A program made the translations under genes and the position numbers. Of a stretch of DNA of 64,000 nucleotides, positions 51,384 through 61,335 are shown piece after piece. The DNA is taken from assembly GCA_934725305.1 (NCBI GenBank), contig CAKVBA010000008.1, positions 1-64,000 on the forward strand, in the 5' to 3' direction. The stretch comes from an uncultured Parabacteroides sp. Its GTDB lineage: Bacteria > Bacteroidota > Bacteroidia > Bacteroidales > Tannerellaceae. Every line of letters starts with the position of its first letter. The stretch's first letter is position 1. The notes beneath the pieces are model-generated. The model saw only the letters and a list, made by a program, of their open reading frames with translations, was not told the DNA's origin and made no database searches.

Positions 51384-52481
51384 TTATAAATATTTTACTG
51401 GGTTTGAATTAACATTCGAAAAATGTACGGCAAAGGTAGGGAATTTTTTCGATATTATGTTATAAAAGATCTCTTTTGTACAGACTTCAGACTCATAATG
51501 TCCAATCACTGCCAACAGAATACGGTCTTCTACATCATAAAAGTCGTTGTATTTTGCTTCGCCTGTAATGAAAACATCTGCACCGTATGAAATGGCATCC
51601 TTTATCAGAAAAGCACCGCTGCCTCCACACAGAGCCACCTCGCGAATGGGGTTGCCGGTGAATACTGAATGCTTGATACACTTCACATGAAACAGCTCTT
51701 TAATGCGTTGCAAGAAGCTCAACTCGTCCTCCTCTTCGGGCAACTCACCTACAACGCCCGACCCTGCTTGTTCCCATACATTATCTAAAGGATAAAAATC
51801 ATAAGCCGGCTCTTCATAAGGATGCACCGACAGCAATGCTCGCAACACGGCCGCTTTCCGATATGAAGGCAATATCGTCTCGATACGTACCTCCTTTTCG
51901 GTATGCACGGCACCAATCTCGCCACAGAAGGGATGACAACCCTCTTTAGCTCGGAACGTGCCTTCTCCCTTCAGGTTGTAACTGCATGAGTCATAGTTGC
52001 CGATATGTCCGGCACCGGCATTGAACAAAGTGTTGCGCATCAAGTCGGCATAACCATCCGGAACAAAGGTAACCAGCTTCAGCAGAGCTCCTTTTTGAGG
52101 AGCCAAAACTCGTATATTCTGCAGACCGATCAGCTCGGCCAAACGATAATTGACTCCTCCTACTGCATTGTCAAGGTTGGTATGAGCAGCATAGACCACC
52201 AAATCGAACTTGCATGCCTTCATCAGGCAACGCTCGATATAGGTTGCTCCGGTCAGCGACTTGAAGGCACGGAAAGCCAATGGATGGTGGGATACTATCA
52301 GATTGCTTCCGGTCTCCAATGCTTCATCAATCACCTCTTCTGTCACATCCAGACACAGCAGTACTCCGGTTACTTCCTGGTTTACATCACCCACCTGCAC
52401 TCCGGCATTGTCAAATCCCTCTTGCAAAGGAAGTGGCGCATATTGCTCTATCTCTTTCAGAACATCCTTGATCCGTGCCAT
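51384..52481 (-). CDS. Nif3-like dinuclear metal-centre hexameric protein
   Basis: A 365-aa member of the Nif3/YqfO family, long form with a central PII-like insertion (about residues 130-235). Metal-binding residues are in ANTLDNAVGG-like AAHTNLDNAVGGVN, SHHPLAF (two His) and the C-terminal GHYESE. It often forms a toroidal hexamer. GTP cyclohydrolase and other roles have been proposed but the in vivo function is unclear. It forms an operon with the zinc-ribbon gene (3-bp gap), and aspS lies upstream (31-bp gap). Confidence 0.9.
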   Translation of the reverse strand: MARIKDVLKEIEQYAPLPLQEGFDNAGVQVGDVNQEVTGVLLCLDVTEEVIDEALETGSNLIVSHHPLAFRAFKSLTGATYIERCLMKACKFDLVVYAAHTNLDNAVGGVNYRLAELIGLQNIRVLAPQKGALLKLVTFVPDGYADLMRNTLFNAGAGHIGNYDSCSYNLKGEGTFRAKEGCHPFCGEIGAVHTEKEVRIETILPSYRKAAVLRALLSVHPYEEPAYDFYPLDNVWEQAGSGVVGELPEEEDELSFLQRIKELFHVKCIKHSVFTGNPIREVALCGGSGAFLIKDAISYGADVFITGEAKYNDFYDVEDRILLAVIGHYESEVCTKEIFYNIISKKFPTFAVHFSNVNSNPVKYL

Positions 52482-52512
52482 ACGAAAACCCTTTTATACG
52501 AAACCTTATCTA

Positions 52513-54270
52513 TTATTTCTTTTCTTCTACCTTCAGGCACAATTCTTCCAACTGAGAGTCGTCCAAGATGCCAGGAGCATCCAACATAACGTCGCGGCCC
52601 GAATTGTTCTTCGGGAATGCGATACAGTCACGGATAGAATCCAGTCCGGCGAACAATGATACCCAACGGTCCAAACCATAAGCCAAACCACCGTGAGGAG
52701 GTGCACCATACTTAAAGGCATTCATCAAGAAGCCAAAACGCTCTTGTGCCTTTTCTTCGGTGAAGCCCAACAGCTTGAACATCTTATCCTGCAACTGGCT
52801 GTCGTGGATACGGATAGAACCACCACCCACTTCAACACCATTGATAACCATATCATACGCATTGGCACGCACAGCTCCCGGATCGCTATCCAACAGAGGA
52901 ATATCTTCCGGCTTTGGCGAAGTAAACGGATGGTGCATAGCATAGAAACGCTGATCTTCTTCGCTCCACTCAAACAATGGGAAGTCAACAACCCACAAGC
53001 AAGCGAACTGGTTCTTATCGCGCAAGCCCAACTGGCTGGCCATCTCCAAGCGCAATTCGCACAACTGCTTACGTGTCTTCATGGCATCGTCGCCCGACAA
53101 GATCAGGATCAGATCGCCCGGCTTAGCGCCGAATGCCTCTTTCATCTGCTGCAACACTTCCTGTGAATAGAACTTATCGACGCTCGATTTTACATGACCA
53201 TCGGCCTCAACACGGGCATAAACCATACCCTTTGCACCAATCTGCGGACGTTTCACAAACTCTGTCAAGGCATCCAGCTGCTTACGTGTGTAGCTTGCTG
53301 CTCCCTCGGCACAGATACCGCCAACATAGGCTGCATTATCAAATACAGAGAAACCGTGACCCTTCATAATGTCCATCAGCTCAACGAATGTCATGCCAAA
53401 ACGCAAATCGGGCTTATCACTACCATAATATTTCATGGCATCGTGCCAAGTCATGCGCGGGAACGCATCCTTAATCTCAATGCCTCTAATCTTCTTGAAC
53501 AGATGTTTGGCCATACCTTCAAACAGCGTGATTACATCTTCCTGCTCAACGAAACTCATCTCACAGTCGATCTGTGTAAACTCCGGCTGACGGTCTGCAC
53601 GCAAGTCTTCATCGCGGAAACACTTAACAATTTGGAAATAGCGGTCAAATCCTGACACCATCAACAGCTGTTTCAATGTCTGCGGAGACTGGGGCAAAGC
53701 ATAGAACTGACCCGGATTCATACGTGAAGGCACAACAAAGTCACGTGCTCCTTCCGGTGTTGAATTAACCAAAATTGGTGTTTCAACTTCCAAGAAGCCC
53801 TGTTCATCCAAATAACGGCGCACTTCAAAGGCCATACGATGACGAAGTTCCAGGTTCGCACGTACACAGTTACGGCGCAAATCCAGATAACGATACTTCA
53901 TACGAAGGTCATCACCTCCATCGGTGTCGTCTTCAATAGTGAACGGAGGAGTAACGGCAGTATTCAATACATTCAGCTCCGAAACGATCAGCTCAATCTC
54001 TCCCGTAGGCAGATTCATATTCTTGCTCGAACGCTCACTTACCTTACCTGTCACCTGAATGACATATTCGCGGCCCAACTTGTTTGCCTTGTCGCACAAT
54101 TCGGCATTCACCTCCTGATTAAAAACCAACTGAGTGATACCGTAACGGTCACGAATATCCACAAACGTCATACCACCCATCTTACGAACTTTCTGCACCC
54201 AACCGGCCAATGTTACCACCAAGCCTTCGTCTGCCAAGCGCAAATTACCACATGTTCTTGTTCTATACAT
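52513..54270 (-). CDS. aspS: Aspartyl-tRNA synthetase
   Basis: Class II synthetase of 585 aa, bacterial type. An N-terminal OB-fold anticodon-binding domain covers about residues 1-110 ([22 protein letters not shown]). The catalytic core has motif 2 [18 protein letters not shown] and motif 3 [15 protein letters not shown]. The bacterial GAD insertion covers about 290-400 ([20 protein letters not shown]). It charges tRNA-Asp. Probably the first gene of an aspS-nif3-zinc-ribbon transcript. Confidence 0.96.
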   Translation of the reverse strand: MYRTRTCGNLRLADEGLVVTLAGWVQKVRKMGGMTFVDIRDRYGITQLVFNQEVNAELCDKANKLGREYVIQVTGKVSERSSKNMNLPTGEIELIVSELNVLNTAVTPPFTIEDDTDGGDDLRMKYRYLDLRRNCVRANLELRHRMAFEVRRYLDEQGFLEVETPILVNSTPEGARDFVVPSRMNPGQFYALPQSPQTLKQLLMVSGFDRYFQIVKCFRDEDLRADRQPEFTQIDCEMSFVEQEDVITLFEGMAKHLFKKIRGIEIKDAFPRMTWHDAMKYYGSDKPDLRFGMTFVELMDIMKGHGFSVFDNAAYVGGICAEGAASYTRKQLDALTEFVKRPQIGAKGMVYARVEADGHVKSSVDKFYSQEVLQQMKEAFGAKPGDLILILSGDDAMKTRKQLCELRLEMASQLGLRDKNQFACLWVVDFPLFEWSEEDQRFYAMHHPFTSPKPEDIPLLDSDPGAVRANAYDMVINGVEVGGGSIRIHDSQLQDKMFKLLGFTEEKAQERFGFLMNAFKYGAPPHGGLAYGLDRWVSLFAGLDSIRDCIAFPKNNSGRDVMLDAPGILDDSQLEELCLKVEEKK

Positions 54271-54724
54271 CTTATATGATTTATCGTTTATTCAACTTAT
54301 CCTAATATATGTTTTATCTATTTGTGTAGAATATCTGCGAGCGCAAAGTTAACACTATAATCTATACGATACACCTCTTTATTCACAAATATTTCTGAAA
54401 AGGCTCATTCCGTGTATCCTCTACGACTTTAGGCTCTCTCTTCTCGACAGACGCGATCTTTGCTACTGCTTCGCCGCCATTCTGCCCTCCCATTCCTATT
54501 ATTTATAGCAGAAACCAAACAAATCATACATTATATATCTTACCAAATTATTACCTTTACTCGTCGGCGAAATTAGCGTTGTCTCTCCGGCTGGACAATT
54601 CCGCTCGGAAAGGATAGCTTCTCCGCTCGGAAAAGATAGCGACTCCGTTTTCTGAACTTATTATTGCTATTCCGCCAACAGGTTATCTTTGTTATAAACT
54701 TGTAACATCTAATTTATATAGGCC
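54271..54724. repeat. Intergenic region with partial copy E of the large repeat
   Basis: No gene is seen. About 54570-54695 contains GAAAAGATAGCGACTCCG-type units (CTCCGCTCGGAAA twice) and TTATTATTGCTATTCCGCC, matching the tail of the repeat at 34790-34935. Confidence 0.55.
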
Positions 54725-56719
54725 ATGTATGTAAAATTATTATTCATTCTTCTCTTTTTGGGTGGAAGCTTATTGTCATCAGCCCAAAACAGCTATATCC
54801 TGCAATCGCCCGACCAGCAGTTAGAAGCAGAAGTATTCATCAACGAATCGATCTCATTCTCTATCCGCTATCAGGGAAAAACGCTATTGGCTCCCTCGCA
54901 AGTGGCTCTCACGCTGGGCGATGGCACGGTGCTGGGCGAACAGCCCAAGATCTTGAAGGTATTCAAATCGTCAGTCGATAAAGAGATCGTCTCGCCTTTC
55001 TATAAGAAGAGCTCTGTCAAGGATGTCTATAACGAGATGCGCATTTGCTTCAAGGAGAACTTCAATCTGATATTCCGTCTCTACAACGAAGGTCTGGCCT
55101 ATCGCTTTGTGACGCAGAAAAAGGGCGAGCTGATTATCAAAGAAGAGACGGCAAACTATTGCTTTACCGCCGACCACAAGACTTTTGCGCCCTATGTCAA
55201 TAGTCAGAAGGCGACCTTCGAAGAGCAGTTTTCCAACTCGTTTGAGCAACGCTATGTCAATGATCCGATTACTCAGCTCAACAGCAAACGGCTGACGTTT
55301 CTTCCTTTCCTCGTGGAGCTGGATGGCGGACTGAAGATGTGTATCACCGAAGCCGATCTGGAAGATTATCCCGGCATGTTCCTCAACAACGACACAGAGA
55401 AGCCGATGCTGAAGGCCGTTCATGCCACCTATCCGAAGGCGAAAAAGCAGGGCGGACACAACCGCTTGCAGATGCTGGTCGTGGAGAGAGAAAACTACAT
55501 TGCCAAAACAGAGGGAACTCGCTCTTTCCCCTGGCGTGTGTTCGTGATCTCTAAAGAAGACCGAGAGCTGGCCGATTGTGATATGGTTTACCGGCTGGCT
55601 TCTCCATCGCGCCTCTCGGATCTCTCTTGGATCAAACCGGGCAAGGTGGCTTGGGACTGGTGGAACAACTGGAATCTCTATGGTGTCGATTTTAAAGCGG
55701 GCATCAACAATGATACCTATAAATATTATATCGACTTTGCCTCGACCCACGGCATCGAGTATGTGATTCTCGACGAAGGCTGGGCTGTCAATCTGGAGGC
55801 AGACCTGATGAAGGTGGTTCCCGAAATAGACCTGCAGGAGTTGGTGGATTATGGCAAATCCAAACATGTGGACATCATCTTGTGGGCAGGCTATTATGCC
55901 TTCGACCGCGACATGAAGCATGTGGTGGAGCATTTTGCCCAAATGGGCGTGAAGGGATTCAAGATAGACTTTATGGATCGCGACGATCAGGAGATGATCA
56001 ACTTCCTCTACCGAGCAGCTCAATGTTGTGCCGACCACAAGATGCTGGTCGATTTCCACGGAGTGTGCAAACCGACCGGACTGCAGCGAACCTATCCGAA
56101 TGTGTTAAACTATGAAGGTGTACATGGATTGGAACAGGTCAAATGGAGCCCTGAATCAAACGACATGGTCACCTACGATGTCTCTATTCCTTTCATCCGC
56201 ATGGTGGCCGGTCCGATGGATTATACGCAAGGAGCCATGCACAACGCCAGCAAGGGGAATTATGCCAGCATCTATTCCGAACCGATGAGTCTGGGCACTC
56301 GTTGTCGCCAACTGGCCACCTATATTATATTTGAATCTCCTTTCAACATGCTTTGCGACAGTCCTTCTAACTATGAACGCGAAGAGGAATGTACTCGGTT
56401 TATTGCCATGGTGCCCACCGTTTGGGACGAGACGAAGGCGTTGGACGGCAAAGTGAGCGAACATATCTTGATGGCTCGTCGCAAAGGAAACGATTGGTAT
56501 GTAGGCGCTCTCACCGGATGGACTCCGCGCGACATCACGATCGATCTCTCTTTTCTGGGCGAAGGCGATTTTGTTATGGAGCTTTATAAAGATGGTATCA
56601 ATGCCGACCGCGTCGGACGGGATTATAAAAAAGAGATTATTCCCGTGCCCACGGATAGAAAAATCAATGTCCATTTAGCTCCCGGAGGTGGCTGCGCGGC
56701 CCGCATCACAAAGAAATAA
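54725..56719 (+). CDS. Family 97 glycoside hydrolase (probably retaining alpha-galactosidase type)
   Basis: Secreted or periplasmic enzyme of 664 aa with a signal peptide (residues 1-21, LLSSAQ). It has the GH97 three-part layout: an N-terminal beta-sandwich, a central TIM barrel from about residue 300, and a C-terminal beta domain. The barrel shows VAWDWWNNWNLYG, YVILDEGWAVN, GVKGFKIDFMDRDDQEM, LVDFHGVCKPTGLQRTYPN and NYEGVHGLEQ. The Asp in KIDFMDRDDQ fits the retaining subgroup, which includes alpha-galactosidases, rather than the inverting SusB type (family knowledge). No SusC/SusD pair is adjacent, so it is not in a classical PUL. Confidence 0.9.
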   Translation: MYVKLLFILLFLGGSLLSSAQNSYILQSPDQQLEAEVFINESISFSIRYQGKTLLAPSQVALTLGDGTVLGEQPKILKVFKSSVDKEIVSPFYKKSSVKDVYNEMRICFKENFNLIFRLYNEGLAYRFVTQKKGELIIKEETANYCFTADHKTFAPYVNSQKATFEEQFSNSFEQRYVNDPITQLNSKRLTFLPFLVELDGGLKMCITEADLEDYPGMFLNNDTEKPMLKAVHATYPKAKKQGGHNRLQMLVVERENYIAKTEGTRSFPWRVFVISKEDRELADCDMVYRLASPSRLSDLSWIKPGKVAWDWWNNWNLYGVDFKAGINNDTYKYYIDFASTHGIEYVILDEGWAVNLEADLMKVVPEIDLQELVDYGKSKHVDIILWAGYYAFDRDMKHVVEHFAQMGVKGFKIDFMDRDDQEMINFLYRAAQCCADHKMLVDFHGVCKPTGLQRTYPNVLNYEGVHGLEQVKWSPESNDMVTYDVSIPFIRMVAGPMDYTQGAMHNASKGNYASIYSEPMSLGTRCRQLATYIIFESPFNMLCDSPSNYEREEECTRFIAMVPTVWDETKALDGKVSEHILMARRKGNDWYVGALTGWTPRDITIDLSFLGEGDFVMELYKDGINADRVGRDYKKEIIPVPTDRKINVHLAPGGGCAARITKK

Positions 56720-56903
56720 GCCTATTTTTCCTGTTGTTTGCCTCTTTTTGCGACAGCTGAACGAATTTTTTCCAATTCGACACGCTTGAAAGCAATCAGA
56801 GGCAAACTACTATTAAACAACTATATACATCAAATATACCATCTCTATGGCTCAACTCCGAAAGAAGAAAATCAAACTTTTTCAAAAAAAAGAGCAAATA
56901 ATA

Positions 56904-56934
56904 TTTGGTGATTCAAAAATAAAGCCTACCTTTG
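56904..56934 (+). promoter_or_regulatory. Promoter of tRNA-Pro
   Basis: TTTG at 56904-56907, exactly 19 bp, TACCTTTG at 56927-56934: a textbook Bacteroidetes promoter. Confidence 0.75.
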
Positions 56935-56976
56935 CATCGCAATCGAGAGATAAACAATCATTCAGAGTTGCAAATT

Positions 56977-57051
56977 CGGGGTGTAGCGCAGTCCGGTTAG
57001 CGCACCTGCTTTGGGAGCAGGGGGTCCCAAGTTCGAATCTTGGTACCCCGA
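56977..57051 (+). tRNA. tRNA-Pro (TGG)
   Basis: Acceptor arms CGGGGTG/TACCCCG (last pair G-U), anticodon loop TTTGGGA with anticodon TGG, T-loop GTTCGAATC. CCA is not encoded. A possible terminator made of the AACCCG/CGGGTT elements follows at about 57094-57128. Confidence 0.96.
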
Positions 57052-57182
57052 CATTAGGCTAAAGATTGATTAATGATCAATAAAAAGAATTTTTCGGGTT
57101 AGTACATTAATGTATTAACCCGTTTTTTTATTCCCTCACTTCCACATTCGGGTCAATCGTGATACGGGCTGTCTGTTTTATT

Positions 57183-57515
57183 TTAAATCCGTTTTTCCGC
57201 CTCTGCCGCTTCTTTATCTTCCCTGTCCCATTTGTCGAAAAGATCTTCGAGCTCCTTATATCGATCATCTGTCATAGAGTGACGAAGACGAATTCTCCGC
57301 CGACGGATTTCTCGTTCTTGCTCCTTCCGATTTTCCGCCTCCTTCGCCTCTTTTTCTTCCTTGTCCCATTTGTCGTGAAGATCGTCAAGTTCATCCAGCT
57401 GTTTATCTGTCAGGCGACGGCGACTTCTATGGCTGTCTTTGTAGTAGCCCATAGATACAAAGAGAATCAAAAGGCCTCCGCCCAAAAAATATAATATAAC
57501 AAAAAGATCTTCCAT
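57183..57515 (-). CDS. Small membrane-anchored protein with internal duplication
   Basis: A 110-aa protein with one N-terminal membrane helix (about residues 4-24) and a highly charged helical tail. The tail contains two copies of about 27 residues: LTDKQLDELDDLHDKWDKEE (about 35-54) and MTDDRYKELEDLFDKWDRED (about 80-99), each followed by KEA(K/A)EAE. The duplicated helices probably form a coiled coil. I do not recognise a family. It lies between tRNA-Pro and the BF3164 lipoprotein gene. Confidence 0.65.
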   Translation of the reverse strand: MEDLFVILYFLGGGLLILFVSMGYYKDSHRSRRRLTDKQLDELDDLHDKWDKEEKEAKEAENRKEQEREIRRRRIRLRHSMTDDRYKELEDLFDKWDREDKEAAEAEKRI

Positions 57516-57572
57516 AACACCGCAAATATATAGAACATAAGTTGAAATACCTATTTGATCTACATATTCTTC

Positions 57573-58577
57573 TTATTTTATCAATCCATCCAAATCCAAG
57601 TATGCAAACTGGATTTCATCATTTAGATTCATATAAAGACGGTTAATCCTGCTGTCATATCTCATACTGCTTATTTTATATCCTACGTCAAGTGTCTTAA
57701 TGTATTCACCATCCAATCCAAAAATTAACAAACAGGTAGGATAATAAGCATCAGTATTATTGTCGCCACCTGAGTATGAAACAATCAGATGATTGTTATT
57801 GTCAAAAAAACCATCATCATAATAATGGTTATGGGATGAACTTCCCCATTCCGGCCCGTAAACATTGCATCTCAGCATCCCGTTGAAATCGCTGATGGTC
57901 AGCAAATCATAATTGCTATATAATTCAGCTATCAATCCGTATTGTTGTGACGAAGCATAGGTCGTACGTTTTTTCTTTATATCCGGATGATTATAAGAAA
58001 TAGAAATCATCTTCCCTATTTGCATGTTCCAACGGGAGACAGATGGTATATAATCATTAACACCTTTTGGAAGTATTGTACGAGCAATGCACAAAGTATC
58101 ATTGATATATTCATACTCGGATGGGAAATTTGTCTTATCCATATTCAGTTTTACACTTGGAATATAATCCGGATTAGCCAAGACACTGTCCATATCATAA
58201 CTAAATATCTTATTCTTACCATGATCGCTCACATAAAATTCACCTCGTTTCTCGTCTATTGCAACAGCTCCCAACACAGTAATCTCAGTCGGTCCCTGTC
58301 CCAATGGCGCAGTACTCGCCAAATGTCGGAAACTGTTTTTATCAAATACATGAATCTGCTTATCATATCCTCTATGGTCGGCAATCAGTAGATAATTATC
58401 CATGATATATATACGGGCACTATTACCAATCATAATAGAATCTGTTTCAAACTCTTTAATACAATCATGAACATTTTCTACATTATTACGGTCAGTCTGA
58501 TATTTTTCCGTCGATGAATTTCTTGTACAACTGGAAATTAAAAATCCTAATACTATTATTAGAAATATTTTTTTCAT
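57573..58577 (-). CDS. BF3164-family lipoprotein (TolB-like beta-propeller)
   Basis: A 334-aa lipoprotein with signal peptide and lipobox LISSCTR (Cys near 17). The remainder shows repeated propeller-blade patterns (YLLIADHRGYDKQIHVFD, KRGEFYVSDHGKNKIFSYD, NRLYMNLNDEIQFAYLDLDG), as in the BF3164/TolB-like-15 family common in gut Bacteroidales. The function is unknown. It is probably surface or periplasmic and may bind a ligand or protein. No regulatory partner genes are adjacent. Confidence 0.82.
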   Translation of the reverse strand: MKKIFLIIVLGFLISSCTRNSSTEKYQTDRNNVENVHDCIKEFETDSIMIGNSARIYIMDNYLLIADHRGYDKQIHVFDKNSFRHLASTAPLGQGPTEITVLGAVAIDEKRGEFYVSDHGKNKIFSYDMDSVLANPDYIPSVKLNMDKTNFPSEYEYINDTLCIARTILPKGVNDYIPSVSRWNMQIGKMISISYNHPDIKKKRTTYASSQQYGLIAELYSNYDLLTISDFNGMLRCNVYGPEWGSSSHNHYYDDGFFDNNNHLIVSYSGGDNNTDAYYPTCLLIFGLDGEYIKTLDVGYKISSMRYDSRINRLYMNLNDEIQFAYLDLDGLIK

Positions 58578-58787
58578 AATACCATTCTTGTTTTATTTAT
58601 ACATATAGGATGCAAAAAATCATCGCGTCTGAAGATGTATCTCAGTTCGCTTCATCCCTTGTCTGGAAGATAATATCTTTCTTATTCAATCGCAGAAAGT
58701 TAACTTAATTTCTAACATCTTTGCAGTTTACAACCATGTTGTACAACACGATATAGCATAGTTCTCCTAAAAAAATCATGAGATCCT

Positions 58788-58862
58788 TGATTCGGTCATT
58801 AGATTACGATTCTTGTTAGTACTTGCTTTGAACAGATTGCAATGAGGCTGCGTTGAAGGCTT
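58788..58862. repeat. Partial copy of the MITE-like element
   Basis: TTCGGTCATTAGATTACGAT, then GTACTTGCTTTGAACAGATT and GGCTGCGTTGAAGG, match one end of the 11160-11360 element. Confidence 0.6.
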
Positions 58863-58867
58863 ATTTA

Positions 58868-59215
58868 TCAGCTATAAAAATACAATAAGCCAACAGGCAG
58901 ACAAGAGACTACTAATCCTATCAAAATGGAGTAAGCTATTTCCGGAAATTGGGTAACTACTCCTTTCCGACGGAGTAGGCACCCAATCCAAACGGAGTGC
59001 CTACCCAATTTCAAAAAAGTCCCTACCCATTTTTGAAAAAGCCTATACCCTTTTTCCAAAGACTCTATAGACTATTGAAAGATAGGCTATAACCCCTTTT
59101 TTTCAGGGTGTTTGGGCCGAGACAGATTCGTCTGCCAAGTCCGGCGAAGTTGCCCGTCGTTTCTGCCGGATCCGTTACCGCTTTCAGTAAATAATAACCT
59201 GAATAAAAATACAAT
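58868..59215 (-). repeat. Large dispersed intergenic repeat, copy C (inverted)
   Basis: Read on the minus strand, it repeats the motif order of copies A and B. It has CTATAGAGTC and GGTATAGGC motifs, then GGGTAGGCACTCCG, TTACTCCATTTTGATAGG-like sequence, and a GGCTTATTGTATTTTTATAG tail. Confidence 0.75.
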
Positions 59216-59235
59216 AACTATCTCTCAGCGCATAT

Positions 59236-59440
59236 TTAACCCAAATCCGGTCATTAGAACGAAAAAAGTAAAAACAGCTGAATGTTTTTATTCTTTCCAA
59301 CTCTTGTCAGCACTTCTTTCGGCATCTTGCTTCCGCCTGCGTTTCGACATAGCCCGCTATATCTTCAACGTAGAGCCATTGCAATCTGCTCAAAATAAGT
59401 ACTAACAAGAATCGTAATCTAATGACCGAATTGGGTTTAA
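59236..59440. mobile_element. MITE-like element, full copy 2 (205 bp)
   Basis: It begins TTAACCCAAATCCGGTCATT and ends AATGACCGAATTGGGTTTAA, i.e. inverted terminal repeats. The interior is highly similar to the inverse of 11160-11360, including GTTTCGACATAGCCCGCTAT and GCCATTGCAATCTGCTCAAA. Non-coding. Confidence 0.7.
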
Positions 59441-59534
59441 TTCTGACAATCATTGAAAAAGACACGTCCAGACACAATTCCATCTTGACACAACTCCGGA
59501 AAATCATCTGATTCTGCAAAAATAAGGGCAAAAA

Positions 59535-59604
59535 AAATCCTCTTCGCTTTGAAAAGCAGCCGCCCAAGTTGGGGACTGACATTTTCTAAAGCAAAGAGGA
59601 TTTC
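59535..59604 (-). terminator. Terminator of the inositol-phosphate synthase gene
   Basis: AAATCCTCTTCGCTTT pairs with AAAGCAAAGAGGATTT (one mismatch) around a loop of about 36 nt that includes GAAAAGCAGCC. It begins 20 bp past the stop. Confidence 0.6.
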
Positions 59605-59623
59605 TCTTTATATCAGGCTTCGA

Positions 59624-60952
59624 TTAGTCGATTTCCTCATCAGCCTCATAACCACCCATCTCACGAATAGCGTTCTTCAGGATAGTGTACTGCTGATACA
59701 AGTGGTTGACAGCCTCTTCTCCCTTAGTATAGTCGTGCATAGGAGCCTTAAGGAAGAAGCTCAAGAAACGCTGGATACCGAAACGACCGGCACGAGCAGC
59801 AAGGTCGCTCAGCAATGTAAGGTCGAGCAACAGAGGAGCAGCAAGGATAGAGTCGCGGCAAAGGAAGTTGATCTTGATCTGCATCGGATAACCCATCCAG
59901 CCGAAGATGTCGATATTATCCCAACCCTCTTTATTGTCGTTGCGAGGCGGATAGTAGTTGATACGTACTTTGTGATAGTACTGATTATCTTCGTCATTGC
60001 CATGGCCATACAAATCAGGCTGATCTTCCGGTTTCAAGATTGTTTCAAGAGTAGAAAGCTTACTTACCTCCTTTGTGTGGAAGTTAGCCGGTTCGTCAAG
60101 AACAAGACCGTCACGGTTACCAAGGATGTTAGTAGAGAACCAACCATTCAAGCCAAGGCAACGAGTGCCGATGATCGGAGCGAAACCACTCTTCACAAGA
60201 GTCTGGCCAGTCTTGAAGTCCTTACCAGCGATAGGCATCTTTGTCTTTTCAGCAAGTTCCCACATAGCAGGAATATCTACTGTTGTGTTAGGAGCACCCA
60301 TGATGAAAGGAGCACCTTCAGTCAAAGCAGCGTAAGCATAACACATAGACGGAGCGATATGCTGACGGTCGTCGGCCTTCATTGCAGCCTCAAGAGCAGC
60401 CAATGTGCCGTGGATATTCATGTCCACCGGAACATAAATCTCGGTAGAAGCAGCCCAAATAACAACGATACGAGCACAACCGTTCTTTTCTTTGAAGTCG
60501 CGGATATCCTGACGCAGAGCCTCAACCATTTCCCAACGAGTCTTGCAGTCCTTCACGTTATCGCCATCCAGACGTTTTGCGTAGTTCTTGTCGAAAGCAG
60601 CCTTCATAGGTACAATCTGTTCCAACTCCTCGCGTACGGGGTTGATGTCTTTCTCTTTCAACACTTCGGCATACATCGCTGCCTGATAAGCGTTCTGAGG
60701 ATAAACATCCCACGTGCCAAACACAATGTCGTTGAGGTCGGCAATAGGAACGATGTCCTTATAATGTAAATATTTCTTGTCCGCGCCCTTGCCCACACGA
60801 ATCTTATCGTATTGAGTCATTGAACCTACCGGTTTAGCAAGTCCCTTACGAGTCATGAAAACACCGGTCATGAAGGTAGTAGCAACAGCGCCGCAACCTA
60901 CGACCATAATGCCCAGCTTTCCGTCTGCTGGCTTAACGTTAGTCTGTTTCAT
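59624..60952 (-). CDS. ino1: Inositol-3-phosphate synthase
   Basis: A 442-aa enzyme that converts glucose 6-phosphate to myo-inositol phosphate with catalytic NAD. The N-terminal Rossmann motif is IMVVGCGAVATTF. The C-terminal lid and catalytic region includes AGKDFKTGQTLVKSGFAPI, LGLNGWFSTNILGN and SILAAPLLLDLTLLSDLAARAG. In Bacteroides this enzyme supplies inositol for inositol lipids and sits in a lipid gene cluster (established for B. thetaiotaomicron). Here none of the partner genes is adjacent. A TAACTTTG on the minus strand (61107-61114) is a likely -7 element. Confidence 0.92.
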   Translation of the reverse strand: MKQTNVKPADGKLGIMVVGCGAVATTFMTGVFMTRKGLAKPVGSMTQYDKIRVGKGADKKYLHYKDIVPIADLNDIVFGTWDVYPQNAYQAAMYAEVLKEKDINPVREELEQIVPMKAAFDKNYAKRLDGDNVKDCKTRWEMVEALRQDIRDFKEKNGCARIVVIWAASTEIYVPVDMNIHGTLAALEAAMKADDRQHIAPSMCYAYAALTEGAPFIMGAPNTTVDIPAMWELAEKTKMPIAGKDFKTGQTLVKSGFAPIIGTRCLGLNGWFSTNILGNRDGLVLDEPANFHTKEVSKLSTLETILKPEDQPDLYGHGNDEDNQYYHKVRINYYPPRNDNKEGWDNIDIFGWMGYPMQIKINFLCRDSILAAPLLLDLTLLSDLAARAGRFGIQRFLSFFLKAPMHDYTKGEEAVNHLYQQYTILKNAIREMGGYEADEEID

Positions 60953-61335
60953 TTTGTTCTTAAGTTTATTATTTTTAGTTTATTAAATAAACATATATTT
61001 GATGAAATATAAATGATTATAACACGCCATGACGAGCGAAAGAAAATGCTTTCTTAAGAGGTTTATTCTCAACAGATTGCAAAATCCTTCACCGTTATCA
61101 CAATGGGCAAAGTTACTAAATTTTTTTGTTTTGGAATGACTTCTTAGAAGTATTTGACACTCAAAAGAGAAAAAGAACAATAAAAGCATAATTATTACCA
61201 ATCTTTTGCTCTGGTCTGGCTTTTAGACGGGTAATAGCGGGATTTCTCCCCGGCAAACGGCATAAGTTTCCATGTGGACGGAATTTGAGGCGACTCCGAT
61301 CTCTCGATTTCAATTTTTACGACCCATATATTTAA

